Positions 17,434 to 26,663 of a stretch of DNA of 64,000 bases are shown in pieces. The notes beneath the pieces are model-generated. The model saw nothing but the letters and a program-made list of their open reading frames with translations. It was not told the DNA's origin and made no database searches. The position numbers were made by a program, and so were the translations under genes. How positions within the stretch are numbered: the first letter of the stretch is position 1; each line of letters begins with the position of its first letter. The stretch comes from Natrarchaeobaculum aegyptiacum (GTDB lineage Archaea; Halobacteriota; Halobacteria; Halobacteriales; Natrialbaceae): contig NZ_CP019893.1 in the NCBI RefSeq assembly GCF_002156705.1, positions 1,488,001-1,552,000 of the forward strand, written 5' to 3'.

Positions 17434-18597
17434 CTACTCGCCGGCCAGCGGATCGAATCCGACCGCCTCGGCGTCGGCCAGACACCGCTCGGTCGCGGCC
17501 TCGAGGTCGAACTCCCGGACGACCTCGCCGTCGCGGAGCAGGGGCTCGAGCAGCGCCTCGCCGTCGTCGGGGCCCTCGCTGTCGGCGAGCGTGACGTGGT
17601 GGCCGCCCTCGGCGGTCCGATAGACGTCCTTGACGCCAGAGAGTTTGCCGCGTTTGGAGATCGGTTTCCCGTCTATTTCGACGATGTCGAGACTGAAGTC
17701 GACCGGATCGCGGTTCGTGATGTGGCCACCGACGCCGAAGCCGTCGGCGAGGCCCCGAAGGTCGTGGAGCTGTTCGGGCCCGAGGCCGCCACTACAGAAG
17801 ATATCGACGTCCTCGTGGCCGCGGGCGTCGAGTTCCCAGCGGACCTCGCGAACGATGTGGCGAAAGTCGCCCCGTCGAGAACTGGTCGTGTCGATGCGGA
17901 CGCCATCGAGGTCGTCGCCGAGCGTTTCGGCCGCGAGCAAACTCTCGCTTTTTTCGTCCCAGAAGGTGTCGACGAGCGCGATGCGTGGGGTCTCCTCGGG
18001 GACGGCCTCGTCGAAGGCCCGCCAGGCGTCGGACTGGTTCCCCTCGCCGAAACAGAACATGAGCGCGTGGGGCATCGTTCCACTGGCTTCCCGGTCGAGT
18101 AACTCGCCCGCGGCGACGTGGGAGAAGCCGTCGAAGCCAGCCAGCAGGGCCGCGCGCTCGACGACGGCCGCGAGAGCGGGGTGGACGTGCCGGGCCCCGA
18201 ACGAAAGGACGAGCGAGTCAGGGGCAGCCAGCCGGGCCTCGAGTGCGGCCGTCGCGAACCCGCTCGGCTGTGAGAGGAGGCCGAGCAGGGCGGTCTCGAG
18301 TTCGGCGAACGCGAGGTACGGTCCCTCGATGCGCATGACGGGGCCGCCGTCGAAGAGCTGGCCGTCCGGCAGGGCGTCGACGTCGACGTCCCGCCCGGCG
18401 AGCAGTTCGGCTGCCTCGGCGACGCCGGTGAAGACCTCGAACGCGCCGGTGGGGAACTGGTCGGCGGTCACCTCGGCGACGACGTGGGGGTTCTTCCCGG
18501 CGTGCTGGAGCGTCGTCCGGGTGCGCTCGAAGTAGGCGTCGGTCGCGGTCCCCGCGGCGATCGCCTCGGCGGGAACGGTACCGAACGAGCGTGTCAT
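17434..18597 (-). CDS. pncB: Nicotinate phosphoribosyltransferase
   Basis: 387 residues. Converts nicotinate plus PRPP to nicotinate mononucleotide in the Preiss-Handler route. Recognisable segments: TATDAYFERT near the N-terminus, LSFGARHVHPALA, GTMPHAL, ALVDTFWDEKSESL, IDTTSSRRGDF, and the phosphate-binding FCSGGLGPEQLHDL plus GVGGHITN. The archaeal short form matches this length. A possible partner, an Asp-Lys-Cys amidohydrolase (nicotinamidase candidate), lies 2.5 kb away on the other strand. Confidence 0.92.
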   Translation of the reverse strand: MTRSFGTVPAEAIAAGTATDAYFERTRTTLQHAGKNPHVVAEVTADQFPTGAFEVFTGVAEAAELLAGRDVDVDALPDGQLFDGGPVMRIEGPYLAFAELETALLGLLSQPSGFATAALEARLAAPDSLVLSFGARHVHPALAAVVERAALLAGFDGFSHVAAGELLDREASGTMPHALMFCFGEGNQSDAWRAFDEAVPEETPRIALVDTFWDEKSESLLAAETLGDDLDGVRIDTTSSRRGDFRHIVREVRWELDARGHEDVDIFCSGGLGPEQLHDLRGLADGFGVGGHITNRDPVDFSLDIVEIDGKPISKRGKLSGVKDVYRTAEGGHHVTLADSEGPDDGEALLEPLLRDGEVVREFDLEAATERCLADAEAVGFDPLAGE

Positions 18598-18675
18598 GGC
18601 CTCGAGTTTTCCGGGCAGTGCAAAAAGGTGCTCGTCTGCGGCCGACGCGTCGTGACGGGACAGGCCGGGAGACGG

Positions 18676-20163
18676 TTACTCGCCAGCAACTGCACCGGCG
18701 TCGACGTCCTCGAGGTCGTCGACCGAGGGCGCACGCACGATCGTCACCGTCTCGTCGTCCTGCGTAATTGCGTAGGCACCGGGGTAGTTCTCGTCGATCT
18801 CGTAGACGTCGGCATCGCCGCCGTCCACCTCGATTTCCTCGGCACCGTGGTACTCGAGCAGTTGCTCGTAGCCGTCGACGAACTCGGCGGCGTCGTCCTC
18901 GGAGACCCACTCGCTCTGCCAGACGAACCCACTGTGCTCGACGGCTGCGAGGGGGTCGTCGGTCGCGTCGGCGTCCTCGTGGACGTAGGTGACGAACTCG
19001 TCGCCGGCCCAGCCGTCGGTGTAGGGCTGATCGTAGTCGAGGTCGGCGAGGACGCCGGTCCGGCCTTCGAAGAACGCGTCTTCGCTCACGACGCCGGGAC
19101 GGGCGGGGTCGACCGCGCCGGCGGCGAACATGGAGGCTTTCCCGACCTCGCCGAGGGTCTCGTTTGCGACCGCGCCGTCGATCTCGTACTGTCGCCACTC
19201 GTCGCTCGAGCGGTCCGCGACGTCGATCGAGACCGGCTCGCGCTCGTCGCCGGGCCGGATGATCTCGGAACTGCTGGCTGGCGGCTCGTCGTAGGCCGCG
19301 TCGACGGCATCCCAGCCGCCCTCCTCGAGCAGGTGATCGACGTAGTCGGGGCCGTCGTCGTACGGCTGCAGGACGATCAGGTACAGCCCCCAGTTGATCG
19401 CAGGCGAGCCACCGGCAGAGATGCTGGGCTCGAGGCAGTCCCACTCGCTCGCACACCGGTCGGCGTACTCGGTCTCGACCCAGACGGCGTCGCCCTCGAT
19501 CAGGCCGTTCTTCGCGGCGTCCTGGTCGATCGTCTCGCGATCGTACTGTGAGAGATCGAAGTGCTGATCCTGGAGGGCGTGGAGGAGTTCGTGCCCGAGA
19601 ACGATCTCGTCGGTCTCGGGTTCGTCGGGGTCCTCGGCGACGAGGACGATTTCGTTCGTCGCCGGGTCGTAGTAGCCGCCGACGGTCCCGTCGTAGAGCG
19701 CTTCGACCTCGCTATCGGCGGGCGTCTCACGGTCGGCGAGGAACAGCGCCTCGAGGTAGACGTTCTGGTGGAGCCGCTGCTCGTCGGTGACGTTCCCGAA
19801 GAGGTCCGCTTCCTCCTGGAACTCATCGCGGGAGAGGACCTCGACGGGCACCTCCTCCTGGAAGGTGAGCCCCCGGATGTGCTCGACGCGGGCCATCGAG
19901 CGGTAGACCACCGCCTCGAGCTCGTCCTCGGTCAGCGCGGCCGAGTCACGGTCGTCGACGGGGAGGTCGTCGTCGTACCAGTAGCCCTCGACGTAGCCGA
20001 CGGTCTCGCTGGTCGACGGTTCGTCGGGTCGGTCGTCGGCAAGAAGATTGGGGCCGTCCCCCGGGAGGACGGCGAACAGCGCGCCGGACGCGAGGGCAAC
20101 GGCGAGGAGGGCGACTGCGGCCACCGCGAGGATGGCGAGAACCTGGTTGCGGCTCGAGTGCAT
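18676..20163 (-). CDS. Hvo_1808-type surface protein with HExxH motif
   Basis: 495 residues from ATG 20163 (or 499 from 20175). N-terminal signal anchor QVLAILAVAAVALLAVALAS followed by an acidic, exported domain. The sequence IVLGHELLHALQDQHFDLSQ carries HExxH, a zinc metallopeptidase signature, and resembles the domain of haloarchaeal Hvo_1808-like surface proteins. No C-terminal sorting tripartite motif is seen. Likely extracellular and N-terminally anchored; protease activity is unproved. Confidence 0.75.
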   Translation of the reverse strand: MHSSRNQVLAILAVAAVALLAVALASGALFAVLPGDGPNLLADDRPDEPSTSETVGYVEGYWYDDDLPVDDRDSAALTEDELEAVVYRSMARVEHIRGLTFQEEVPVEVLSRDEFQEEADLFGNVTDEQRLHQNVYLEALFLADRETPADSEVEALYDGTVGGYYDPATNEIVLVAEDPDEPETDEIVLGHELLHALQDQHFDLSQYDRETIDQDAAKNGLIEGDAVWVETEYADRCASEWDCLEPSISAGGSPAINWGLYLIVLQPYDDGPDYVDHLLEEGGWDAVDAAYDEPPASSSEIIRPGDEREPVSIDVADRSSDEWRQYEIDGAVANETLGEVGKASMFAAGAVDPARPGVVSEDAFFEGRTGVLADLDYDQPYTDGWAGDEFVTYVHEDADATDDPLAAVEHSGFVWQSEWVSEDDAAEFVDGYEQLLEYHGAEEIEVDGGDADVYEIDENYPGAYAITQDDETVTIVRAPSVDDLEDVDAGAVAGE

Positions 20164-20281
20164 GCGAGATAGCATTCGATAGGGAGGCGACTACAAAAAG
20201 CGCGGTGATCGTCCACGTGCCGCGTGGCAGGGAGAGGACGGCCACGCTACCACTGGTCGTCGTGGTACAGTTCGGCGGAAC

Positions 20282-20639
20282 TTACCACGAGCTGCGCAAT
20301 CCGAGACTGTACTCGAGGGCGGTATCGACGTCGTCCATCCGTTTGTCGGGGATGGACCCGACGACACGTTCGATCCGGTGTTCGATCGACACCGTTCGGA
20401 TCTGGCTGCACATGGCGACGGAGTCCTCGCGGAGGTTGCTTTCGTCGGCCGTCACGAGCACTTCGAACGGATACAGTTCGTCGTCGAACGACGACGTGAA
20501 CGGAACGATGATGGTCGTGGGTGCCGTTTTCGTTCCCGACGTTGTTCTGCACGGCGAGACACGGTCGTGTCCCGCGCTGCTCCGATCCTTCCGTCGGATC
20601 GGGTTCGACGATTACGATGTCTCCCCGGCGTACCTCCAT
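20282..20639 (-). pseudogene. mazF: MazF/PemK-type toxin, frameshifted
   Basis: The start MEVRRGDIVIVEPDPTEGSE and RGTRPCLAVQNNVGNENGT are MazF-like. At a run of three G on the plus strand (20519-20521) one extra base moves the frame; removing it restores TIIVPFTSSFDDELYPFEVL, then CSQIRTVSIEHRIERVVG and a stop at 20282, a full ribosome-independent mRNA interferase of about 119 residues. As written, the frame instead runs into an arginine/valine-rich tail. Start ATG follows immediately after the antitoxin stop. Either a real inactivation or a sequencing error in a homopolymer. Confidence 0.8.
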
Positions 20640-20909
20640 CTACTCCCACTCCGGCGCGTCGCCGAGATACTCGTCGGCCTCTCGTGAAACGCCATCCATC
20701 TCGTTGGTGAGTTGTCGGAGGTGGGCAGCCCGTGCGCGGTATCCGGCTGCCATCTCCGCTCGAGAGATCGGTTTCTCGATGACGATCTTTCCCGATTCTT
20801 CGCGGATTTCGACCTCGTCACCGCCGCTGATGTCGAATTCGTCGCGAAGCTCCTTCGGGATCGTGACCTGCCCCCGGTCGCCGACGCGGCGTTTCGTACC
20901 CTGACCCAT
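20640..20909 (-). CDS. mazE: AbrB/MazE-type antitoxin
   Basis: 89 residues from ATG 20909 (an alternative ATG at 20915). The swapped-hairpin DNA-binding motif is RRVGDRGQVTIPKELRDEF...GDEVEIREESGKIVIEK. The C-terminal half (RAEMAAGYRARAAHLRQLTN) would wrap the toxin. Its stop codon TAG abuts the toxin's ATG without spacing. Expected to repress its own promoter and neutralise MazF; here the toxin frame is broken, so the antitoxin may be solitary. Confidence 0.88.
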   Translation of the reverse strand: MGQGTKRRVGDRGQVTIPKELRDEFDISGGDEVEIREESGKIVIEKPISRAEMAAGYRARAAHLRQLTNEMDGVSREADEYLGDAPEWE

Positions 20910-21075
20910 ACACATTCATATCATATTCATACCCTGAAGTGCAGCGGTCGGCGAGAACCGTTTCCGATTACCTCGGCGGTCGAGTCGGTGGTCTCGAGCG
21001 GTGTAGCCGTCGGGGTTCGGCCACCACAACAGCACCGCCACGAACGTTTTTACGCCCGAATCCGAATCCCCACAC

Positions 21076-21651
21076 ATGAGCCCGACCCTCGAGCCAGCAC
21101 AGACGGCCGTCGTCGTGGTCGACATGCAAAACGGCTTCTGTCACCCCGACGGCTCGCTGTACGCACCGGGCAGCGAGGCCGCGATCGATCCGATCGCCGA
21201 CCTCCTCGAGCGCGCCCGCGAGGCCGGCGTTCAGGTGCTCTACACGCGAGACGTTCACCCGCCCGAACAGTTCGCAGACGCCCACTACTACGACGAGTTC
21301 GAGCAGTGGGGAGAACACGTCCTCGAGGGGTCGTGGGAGGCCGAGATCGTCGCGGAACTGCCGGTCGAAGACGAGGACCACGTGATCGAGAAGCACACCT
21401 ACGACGCCTTCTATCAGACGGAACTCGAGGGGTGGCTGAACGCCCGCGGCATCAGGGATCTCGTGTTCTGCGGGACGCTGGCGAACGTCTGCGTGCTCCA
21501 CACCGCCGGCAGCGCCGGTCTGCGGGACTTCCGGCCGCTCCTCGTCGAAGACTGTATCGGCCACATCGAGGAGGATCACCGGGAGTACGCTCTCGATCAC
21601 GCCGAGTGGCTCTTCGGCGAAGTCGTCTCGAGCGACGACCTCGAGTTCTGA
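21076..21651 (+). CDS. Isochorismatase-fold cysteine hydrolase, nicotinamidase candidate
   Basis: 191 residues. The catalytic triad of the family is visible as D16 (VVVVDMQNGF), K106 (EKHTYDAF) and C139 (TLANVCVLHTA). The family includes nicotinamidase, isochorismatase and other amidohydrolases. Metal ligands expected of nicotinamidase may be D59 and H61 (TRDVHP). Nearby nicotinate phosphoribosyltransferase makes a nicotinamide-to-NAD salvage role likely, but the genes are not in one operon. Confidence 0.85.
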   Translation: MSPTLEPAQTAVVVVDMQNGFCHPDGSLYAPGSEAAIDPIADLLERAREAGVQVLYTRDVHPPEQFADAHYYDEFEQWGEHVLEGSWEAEIVAELPVEDEDHVIEKHTYDAFYQTELEGWLNARGIRDLVFCGTLANVCVLHTAGSAGLRDFRPLLVEDCIGHIEEDHREYALDHAEWLFGEVVSSDDLEF

Positions 21652-21826
21652 TCGTCGGCTGGATCCCCGAGTTCGGGTGCAGTTCCCGGGTTCTGCCTCC
21701 CGGGTTCTGTCATGCCGACCCGAGAGCATGTGACGGACTCGAGTCGCTTGAGAGGGTTTTTGGTCGCGCTCCCGAAGAAGTCGGTATGGTCGACCGAGCA
21801 CCCACCGTCAGCGCGGGTGAGTCCCG

Positions 21827-22000
21827 GTGACGGGCTATCACGTCCGACTGCTGTACGTCGTCGGCATCGCGTTCAACGCTATCGCGCTGTACGTCTCGTG
21901 GGAGTCGGGCGAACTCCTGTTTGCGGTTACGTTCGCCATCATCATGGTGTATCTCGCGATCCGGTACTGGATGGTCGCGACGGGAACTGACGGGACGTGA
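21827..22000 (+). CDS. 57-residue membrane protein (GTG start)
   Basis: Short frame beginning GTG: MTGYHVRLLYVVGIAFNAIA, then a second hydrophobic helix (ELLFAVTFAIIMVYLAIRYW), ending TGTDGT. Two transmembrane helices, no known family. The GTG overlaps TGA of a very short upstream frame that starts ATG at 21786 (14 codons), a possible leader peptide. Coding potential rests on clean helix periodicity and halophile-type codon use; moderate certainty. Confidence 0.5.
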   Translation: MTGYHVRLLYVVGIAFNAIALYVSWESGELLFAVTFAIIMVYLAIRYWMVATGTDGT

Positions 22001-22362
22001 CCAGAGAGTTGGCAGGAGATCCAACGGAGAAGGTCCCGAAGGTCGCGACAGAGACAGCGTCTCGAGGGGAGCGTGGAGACCAGTCATCGTAGCTAAAATC
22101 CGATTTTTACCTTACGCTGGGTATAATGACTGGAAGCCCGTACTCCAGCATGCGTTCCAGGGAGCGCCCGACGATCACCCTGCCCGCGAGCGGTCCCCAC
22201 TCCCGCTGACTCGCTTCGGCCCTCGGTCCCCCGACAGCCCTCCCCACCTGCCCCATCGGACCTCACCCCGCCCACTCGATCCACCAGCCCCGCTGACACT
22301 CGAGACGGTTCGGCCCCCACTTCTGTTGGGCTCTCGGTGACTGTGCGCTCGCGTCGATTTTC
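22001..22362. other. Intergenic stretch, no gene seen
   Basis: Convergent 3' ends. AT-richer patch near 22092-22130 (AAAATCCGATTTTTACC, GGGTATAATG) looks like a terminator followed by a promoter-like string, but no plausible product follows. Confidence 0.4.
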
Positions 22363-22887
22363 TCAGACGGTTCCCGTGACGTCGAACGACTCGAGGAGTG
22401 TCCCGTCCGGTTCCCTGATCTCGCCCTCGAGTCGGCCCTCGCCATCCACTGCAGGCTCGAGTACGGCGAATCCCGGCCGGTTCCCGCGCGGCTGGGCGTG
22501 ACTGCCGGGGTTCAGGAGGAGACAGTCCTCGGCGTCGATCACGGTCGGTCGGTGGCTGTGCCCGAAGACGACGACGTCGGCAGCCTCCGCCCGGCCGAAC
22601 ATCGCCAGTCCCGTCTCGCTGCCGTCGCGTCGGTGGGTGACGGCAAAGCGGACGCCACCGGCCTCGAGGACGCGACTCGTCGGGAGGCGATCACTGACGG
22701 CGGCACTGTCGGCGTTGCCGTGGACGGCGTAGAATCGATCGCACTCGTTCTGGAAGGCCTCGAGCGCGGCGACGCTGGTGAAGTCGCCCGCGTGAATCAC
22801 GACGTCGGCCTCGCGAGCGGCCGCCAGCGCCTCGCCGGTGAGTTCGTGCCCACGGTGGCTGTGGGTGTCCGAAAAGATCGCGATCAT
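22363..22887 (-). CDS. YfcE/MJ0936-type metallophosphoesterase
   Basis: 174 residues, single calcineurin-like domain. All five metal motifs are present: FSDTHSH, HAGDF, VHGNAD, THRRDG, and FGHSHRP with NPGSHAQPR. The small archaeal/bacterial form cleaves phosphodiesters in vitro; physiological substrate is unknown. It lies 69 bases downstream of the hemB stop on the same strand, so cotranscription is possible. Confidence 0.9.
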   Translation of the reverse strand: MIAIFSDTHSHRGHELTGEALAAAREADVVIHAGDFTSVAALEAFQNECDRFYAVHGNADSAAVSDRLPTSRVLEAGGVRFAVTHRRDGSETGLAMFGRAEAADVVVFGHSHRPTVIDAEDCLLLNPGSHAQPRGNRPGFAVLEPAVDGEGRLEGEIREPDGTLLESFDVTGTV

Positions 22888-22956
22888 ACCCGTGATTCGG
22901 TTGCCGACGCCACGTGGCTTTCGACTTCTCGCTCCACTCGGGTGGCGGGGTCGAGA

Positions 22957-23982
22957 TCACTCGAGCCGTTCGGCCAGCTCCTCGGCGAAGTAGGTGAGGA
23001 TCAGGTCGGCACCGGCGCGTTTGATCGACAGCAGCGATTCGTGGGCGACGGCCTCGAGGTCGAGCCAGCCCTTCTCGGCGGCGGCGTGGAGCATGGCGTA
23101 CTCACCGGAGACGTTGTAGGCGGCGATCGGGTGGTCGAACTCCCGGCGCAGCGAGGCGACGATGTCGAGGTACGGGAGGGCGGGTTTGACCATCAGGACG
23201 TCTGCGCCCTGTTCGACGTCGAGGCGGACCTCTCGCAGGGCCTCGCGGGCGTTCGCCGGGTCCATCTGGTAGTGCCGGCGGTCGCCGAAGGAGGGAGCGC
23301 CGTCCGCCGCGTCCCGGAACGGGCCGTAGAACGCGCTCTCGTACTTCGCCGCGTAGCTCATGATCGGGACGTGCTCGTAGCCCTCGCGGTCGAGCGCGTC
23401 GCGCATCGCGGCGACCATCCCGTCCATCATCCCGCTGGGGGCGACCATGTCCGCCCCCGCCTCGGCGTGAGAGACGGCGATTCGCTCTAACGCCTCGAGC
23501 GTCGCGTCGTTGTCGACCGTCAACGTGGGGTCGTGCTCGCAGTCGGGGCCGTGTTCGTGGCCCGTTTCCCCGCGCAGTTCCTCCTCGAGCGGCCCGCAGT
23601 GGCCGTGGTCGGTGTACTCACAGAGGCAGACGTCGGTGATGACGTAGGCGTCGGTCTCGGCCGTGATCCGTCGGGTCGCTTCCTGGACGACGCCGTCGTC
23701 GACCCAGGCGCGGGTCCCGTCGGGGTCCTTGGACTCGGGGATGCCAAAGAGCATGACGGCCTCGACGCCCGTCTCGAGGACCTCCTCGACGCGGGCGACG
23801 CTCTCGTCGATCGGGACGCGCTCGTGGCCCGGCATCGACTGGATCGGGACGCGCTCGTCGGTCGTCGCGTCGACGAACACCGGCGCGATGAAGTCCGACG
23901 GCTCGAGGCTCGTCTCGCTGACGAGACCGCGAACCCGGTCCTGTCGGAGTCGCCGAGGTCGGTGGGTGAGAGTGTGGTCCAT
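22957..23982 (-). CDS. hemB: Delta-aminolevulinic acid dehydratase (porphobilinogen synthase)
   Basis: 341 residues from ATG 23982 (MDHTLTHRPRRLRQDRVRGL). Condenses two 5-aminolevulinate molecules to porphobilinogen for heme and siroheme. Schiff-base lysines are in IMSYAAKYESAFYGPFRDA and VLMVKPALPYLDI. The zinc-type cysteine cluster reads DVCLCEYTDHGHCG. A His/Glu-rich insertion (GETGHEHGPDCEHD) just after it is longer than usual and could bind metal. The large upstream open frame is a shadow of other coding DNA. Confidence 0.95.
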   Translation of the reverse strand: MDHTLTHRPRRLRQDRVRGLVSETSLEPSDFIAPVFVDATTDERVPIQSMPGHERVPIDESVARVEEVLETGVEAVMLFGIPESKDPDGTRAWVDDGVVQEATRRITAETDAYVITDVCLCEYTDHGHCGPLEEELRGETGHEHGPDCEHDPTLTVDNDATLEALERIAVSHAEAGADMVAPSGMMDGMVAAMRDALDREGYEHVPIMSYAAKYESAFYGPFRDAADGAPSFGDRRHYQMDPANAREALREVRLDVEQGADVLMVKPALPYLDIVASLRREFDHPIAAYNVSGEYAMLHAAAEKGWLDLEAVAHESLLSIKRAGADLILTYFAEELAERLE

Positions 23983-24062
23983 ACACCGAGTTCTCGCGGC
24001 GGTCGCAAAAGCGATGCGCTCTCTCGAGGGATCGTTCGTCGGTTGCAGCTGGGCTCGAGCGG

Positions 24063-24509
24063 TTACTCGCGATCCTGTGTCACCGTTCGCTCGCGTTCGC
24101 CGTCCGGGGCTCGCGCCGGCGGCGTGCGACTGGCGACTCGGCCGAACAGTGCTCGACGGTCGGCGACCTCCCGGTACAGGGACTCCCGGACCGTCTCGTT
24201 GCCGGGAAGTCGGCGGAACGCTCGAGCGAGAAAGCGGGAGGGCGTCTCGACGCGAGCGAGCGTCTCCTCGATCGCTTCGCCACAGGAGTGGACCCGCTCG
24301 GCCGTCAACAGGTGTGCACACTCCTCGTAGTCGTCGGGGAGCCGCGCAAGCTGGTCCGGCGTGAGTTCCTCGAAGCCCACGAGTTCGAACTCGCCGCGCG
24401 CGGCCGCGTACTCGGCACACCACGTGCAAAACCCGCAGTCATCGTCGTAGACCAGTCGGGGCGGTCGCTCGCGGGCGTCGAGGCCACCGGCCGGATCGGC
24501 GTCGGTCAT
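24063..24509 (-). CDS. DCC (DUF393) thiol-disulfide oxidoreductase-like protein
   Basis: 148 residues. Family signature YDDDCGFCTWC near residue 21 provides the redox-active CxxC within DxxCxxC. A C-terminal basic, disordered tail follows the folded part. Some DCC members are fused to or partner of membrane enzymes; here it stands alone, starting divergently from the ferredoxin gene 143 bases away. Confidence 0.85.
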   Translation of the reverse strand: MTDADPAGGLDARERPPRLVYDDDCGFCTWCAEYAAARGEFELVGFEELTPDQLARLPDDYEECAHLLTAERVHSCGEAIEETLARVETPSRFLARAFRRLPGNETVRESLYREVADRRALFGRVASRTPPARAPDGERERTVTQDRE

Positions 24510-24615
24510 ACCACTGTCGACGACCTCGAGGCGGAAAAACGCCGTCCCGACGGTGCCCGGTCGACGGTGTGAGACACCGGTAGGCCGCCCATTCTCGAGA
24601 TGCAGCGAGTCCGTA

Positions 24616-24976
<361 letters not shown>

Positions 24977-25023
24977 CTCGAGAGTCGATCGCGGAGAAAC
25001 CAGCGACAGTCAGCGGAGAATCC

Positions 25024-25188
25024 TTACTCGGCCCGGTCGACGTCGACTTTCTCTTTCAACGTCTCGAGGCCATCGGCTTCGGCGAGTTCCTGCAGTCGCT
25101 CGCGGAAGTGCTCCTCGCAGAGCCCGACTTTGAGGCCTTCGGATTCGGCGGCGAAGGCGGCCTCGCGGTCGCAGTAGTGGCAGTGCAT
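25024..25188 (-). CDS. 54-residue zinc-binding haloarchaeal protein
   Basis: Starts MHCHYCDREAAFAAESEGLK. CxxC at residues 3-6 and a later CEEH pair (24-27) give a treble-clef-like zinc site, followed by an amphipathic helix rich in Glu/Leu. Resembles the small DUF6757-type haloarchaeal proteins. A longer open frame upstream has no support. Confidence 0.65.
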   Translation of the reverse strand: MHCHYCDREAAFAAESEGLKVGLCEEHFRERLQELAEADGLETLKEKVDVDRAE

Positions 25189-25278
25189 GAGCGGTCCTAT
25201 GGCCCACGTCGCATTGAACCCTCCGCTCCCGGCTATCCGGTTCGCGGCACCGATCGAGAGTGTTCGGCAGACTGTCAC

Positions 25279-26058
25279 TCACGACAGCCCGAGTCGTTCG
25301 AAGGCCGCCCGAGAGAGTCCGGCGCGCCCCAGCTCGTCGTCGTGGGCGTCACTCCCGCCGGTCGCGAGCAGGTCGTGGCGCTCGAGCACCTCGTCGACGA
25401 GCGCGAGACCGGCGTCGACGTCCCGTCCGTAGGGATACCACCGTTCGACGGCGTCGAGTTCGGGGGCGATCTCGAGTGCGCCTTCTGAATCGCTGTACCG
25501 GAGTGGATGGGCCAGCGAAACGACCCGGCAGGCCCCGGAGAGGACCTCGAGCCCGCGGTCGAACGAAGGAATCTCGCGAGGGACGAAACACGGGCCGTCG
25601 CTGCCGATCAGGTGAGCGAACGCGTCGGCGTAGTCGTAGTCGGCGTCGGGATGGGCGTCGATCGCGCGGGCGACATGCGGACGACCGAAGCCGTCGGTGA
25701 CGGTCACGCCGAGGTCGACCTCCAGACGGTCCTCGACGCAGTCGACGATCGCCTGCCCGCGTTCGATCCGGTTCGCCTGGATCTGGTCGACCACTGACTC
25801 GAGGGCGGACGTCGACTCGACGCCGTACCCCAGCAGGTCGAGTCGCTGGCCAGTCTCGCGTTCGACGCGCAGTTCGATGCCGTGGACGATCGTTACGCCG
25901 TCGCGCTCGACGGTTGGGCCGTCGAACGGCTGGAGCCGATCGTGGTCGGTCACCGCGACGACGTCCACGCCGGCGCGCTGGGCAGCAGCAGGGACGGCCT
26001 CGAGTTCGAGCCCCCCGTCAGAGCGCGTCGTGTGGACGTGCAGATCCGCATAGACCAT
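25279..26058 (-). CDS. PHP-domain metal-dependent phosphoesterase
   Basis: 259 residues from ATG 26058 (MVYADLHVHTTRSDGGLELE). PHP hallmarks: DLHVHTTRSDG, VAVTDHD, the IVHGIELRV strand, AHPLRYS, and ATGGSDAHDD. These His/Asp sets bind three metals; family members hydrolyse phosphate esters such as nucleotide or 3',5'-bisnucleotide substrates. Substrate is not evident. Close downstream neighbour on the same strand is the 54-residue zinc protein. Confidence 0.9.
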   Translation of the reverse strand: MVYADLHVHTTRSDGGLELEAVPAAAQRAGVDVVAVTDHDRLQPFDGPTVERDGVTIVHGIELRVERETGQRLDLLGYGVESTSALESVVDQIQANRIERGQAIVDCVEDRLEVDLGVTVTDGFGRPHVARAIDAHPDADYDYADAFAHLIGSDGPCFVPREIPSFDRGLEVLSGACRVVSLAHPLRYSDSEGALEIAPELDAVERWYPYGRDVDAGLALVDEVLERHDLLATGGSDAHDDELGRAGLSRAAFERLGLS

Positions 26059-26196
26059 ACGGACTCGAGCAGGCGGCAGGAGAAAGGCGTTTCTCGAGAC
26101 GACCGACGCCGACCGGACGTGATCTGCCACCATCGATCGTGCCAATATAAGCCATACAAGGAATGGGGTGTGCCTAGAAAACGATTATGGACAATG

Positions 26197-26204
26197 TTTA
26201 TAAT
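26197..26204 (+). promoter_or_regulatory. TATA box of the DUF5789-like gene
   Basis: TTTATAAT centred about 30 bases before the ATG at 26230, indicating a leaderless transcript. Confidence 0.65.
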
Positions 26205-26229
26205 CATTGTTCACACAGTAGGAGACGTA

Positions 26230-26517
26230 ATGTTGCCCAACGGCGCTGGCGAGGTCATCGACGACCACGAGTACCCCGCAACCACCGAGGAACTGATCGA
26301 GGCCTACGGCGACCGGACCCTCGAACTCCCCAACGGCTCGGAAACGGTCGGCGACGTACTCGCCCGCCTCGAGAGCGAAACCTTCGAAACGCAGGAAGAC
26401 GTCGAGTTCGCCGTCACCTGTGCCCTGAGCGACAAGGCAATCGGCCGCGTCGGCTACAGCGACCGCGACCCGAACCCGGTCGGTAGCCCGTACGGTCCCG
26501 AGGTCGTCTCGTTCTAG
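26230..26517 (+). CDS. DUF5789-like haloarchaeal protein
   Basis: 95 residues, starting MLPNGAGEVIDDHEYPATTE. An acidic, soluble protein with ELPNGSETVGDVLARLESET and a conserved-looking C-terminus RVGYSDRDPNPVGSPYGPEV. Similar small proteins are spread through haloarchaea, with no known function. The start is fixed by the leaderless promoter; a longer frame from 25882 is antisense to the PHP gene. Confidence 0.75.
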   Translation: MLPNGAGEVIDDHEYPATTEELIEAYGDRTLELPNGSETVGDVLARLESETFETQEDVEFAVTCALSDKAIGRVGYSDRDPNPVGSPYGPEVVSF

Positions 26518-26663
26518 GGGTATCCCCGGCGAGGCGCGTGGCTCACTTTTCTGACGCAGCGACACCGTTTACCGTCGAGCGGTCAGTACGTCCGGACGCC
26601 TTCGAACGGTAACCACTCGGGCGTCGACGCCCCAGCGGATCGAAGCGAACCGACAGCCGGCGC

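Noticed and set aside
22093-22320. 75-codon minus-strand frame
   Set aside because: Gly/Arg-rich, no conserved pattern and no promoter at its start.
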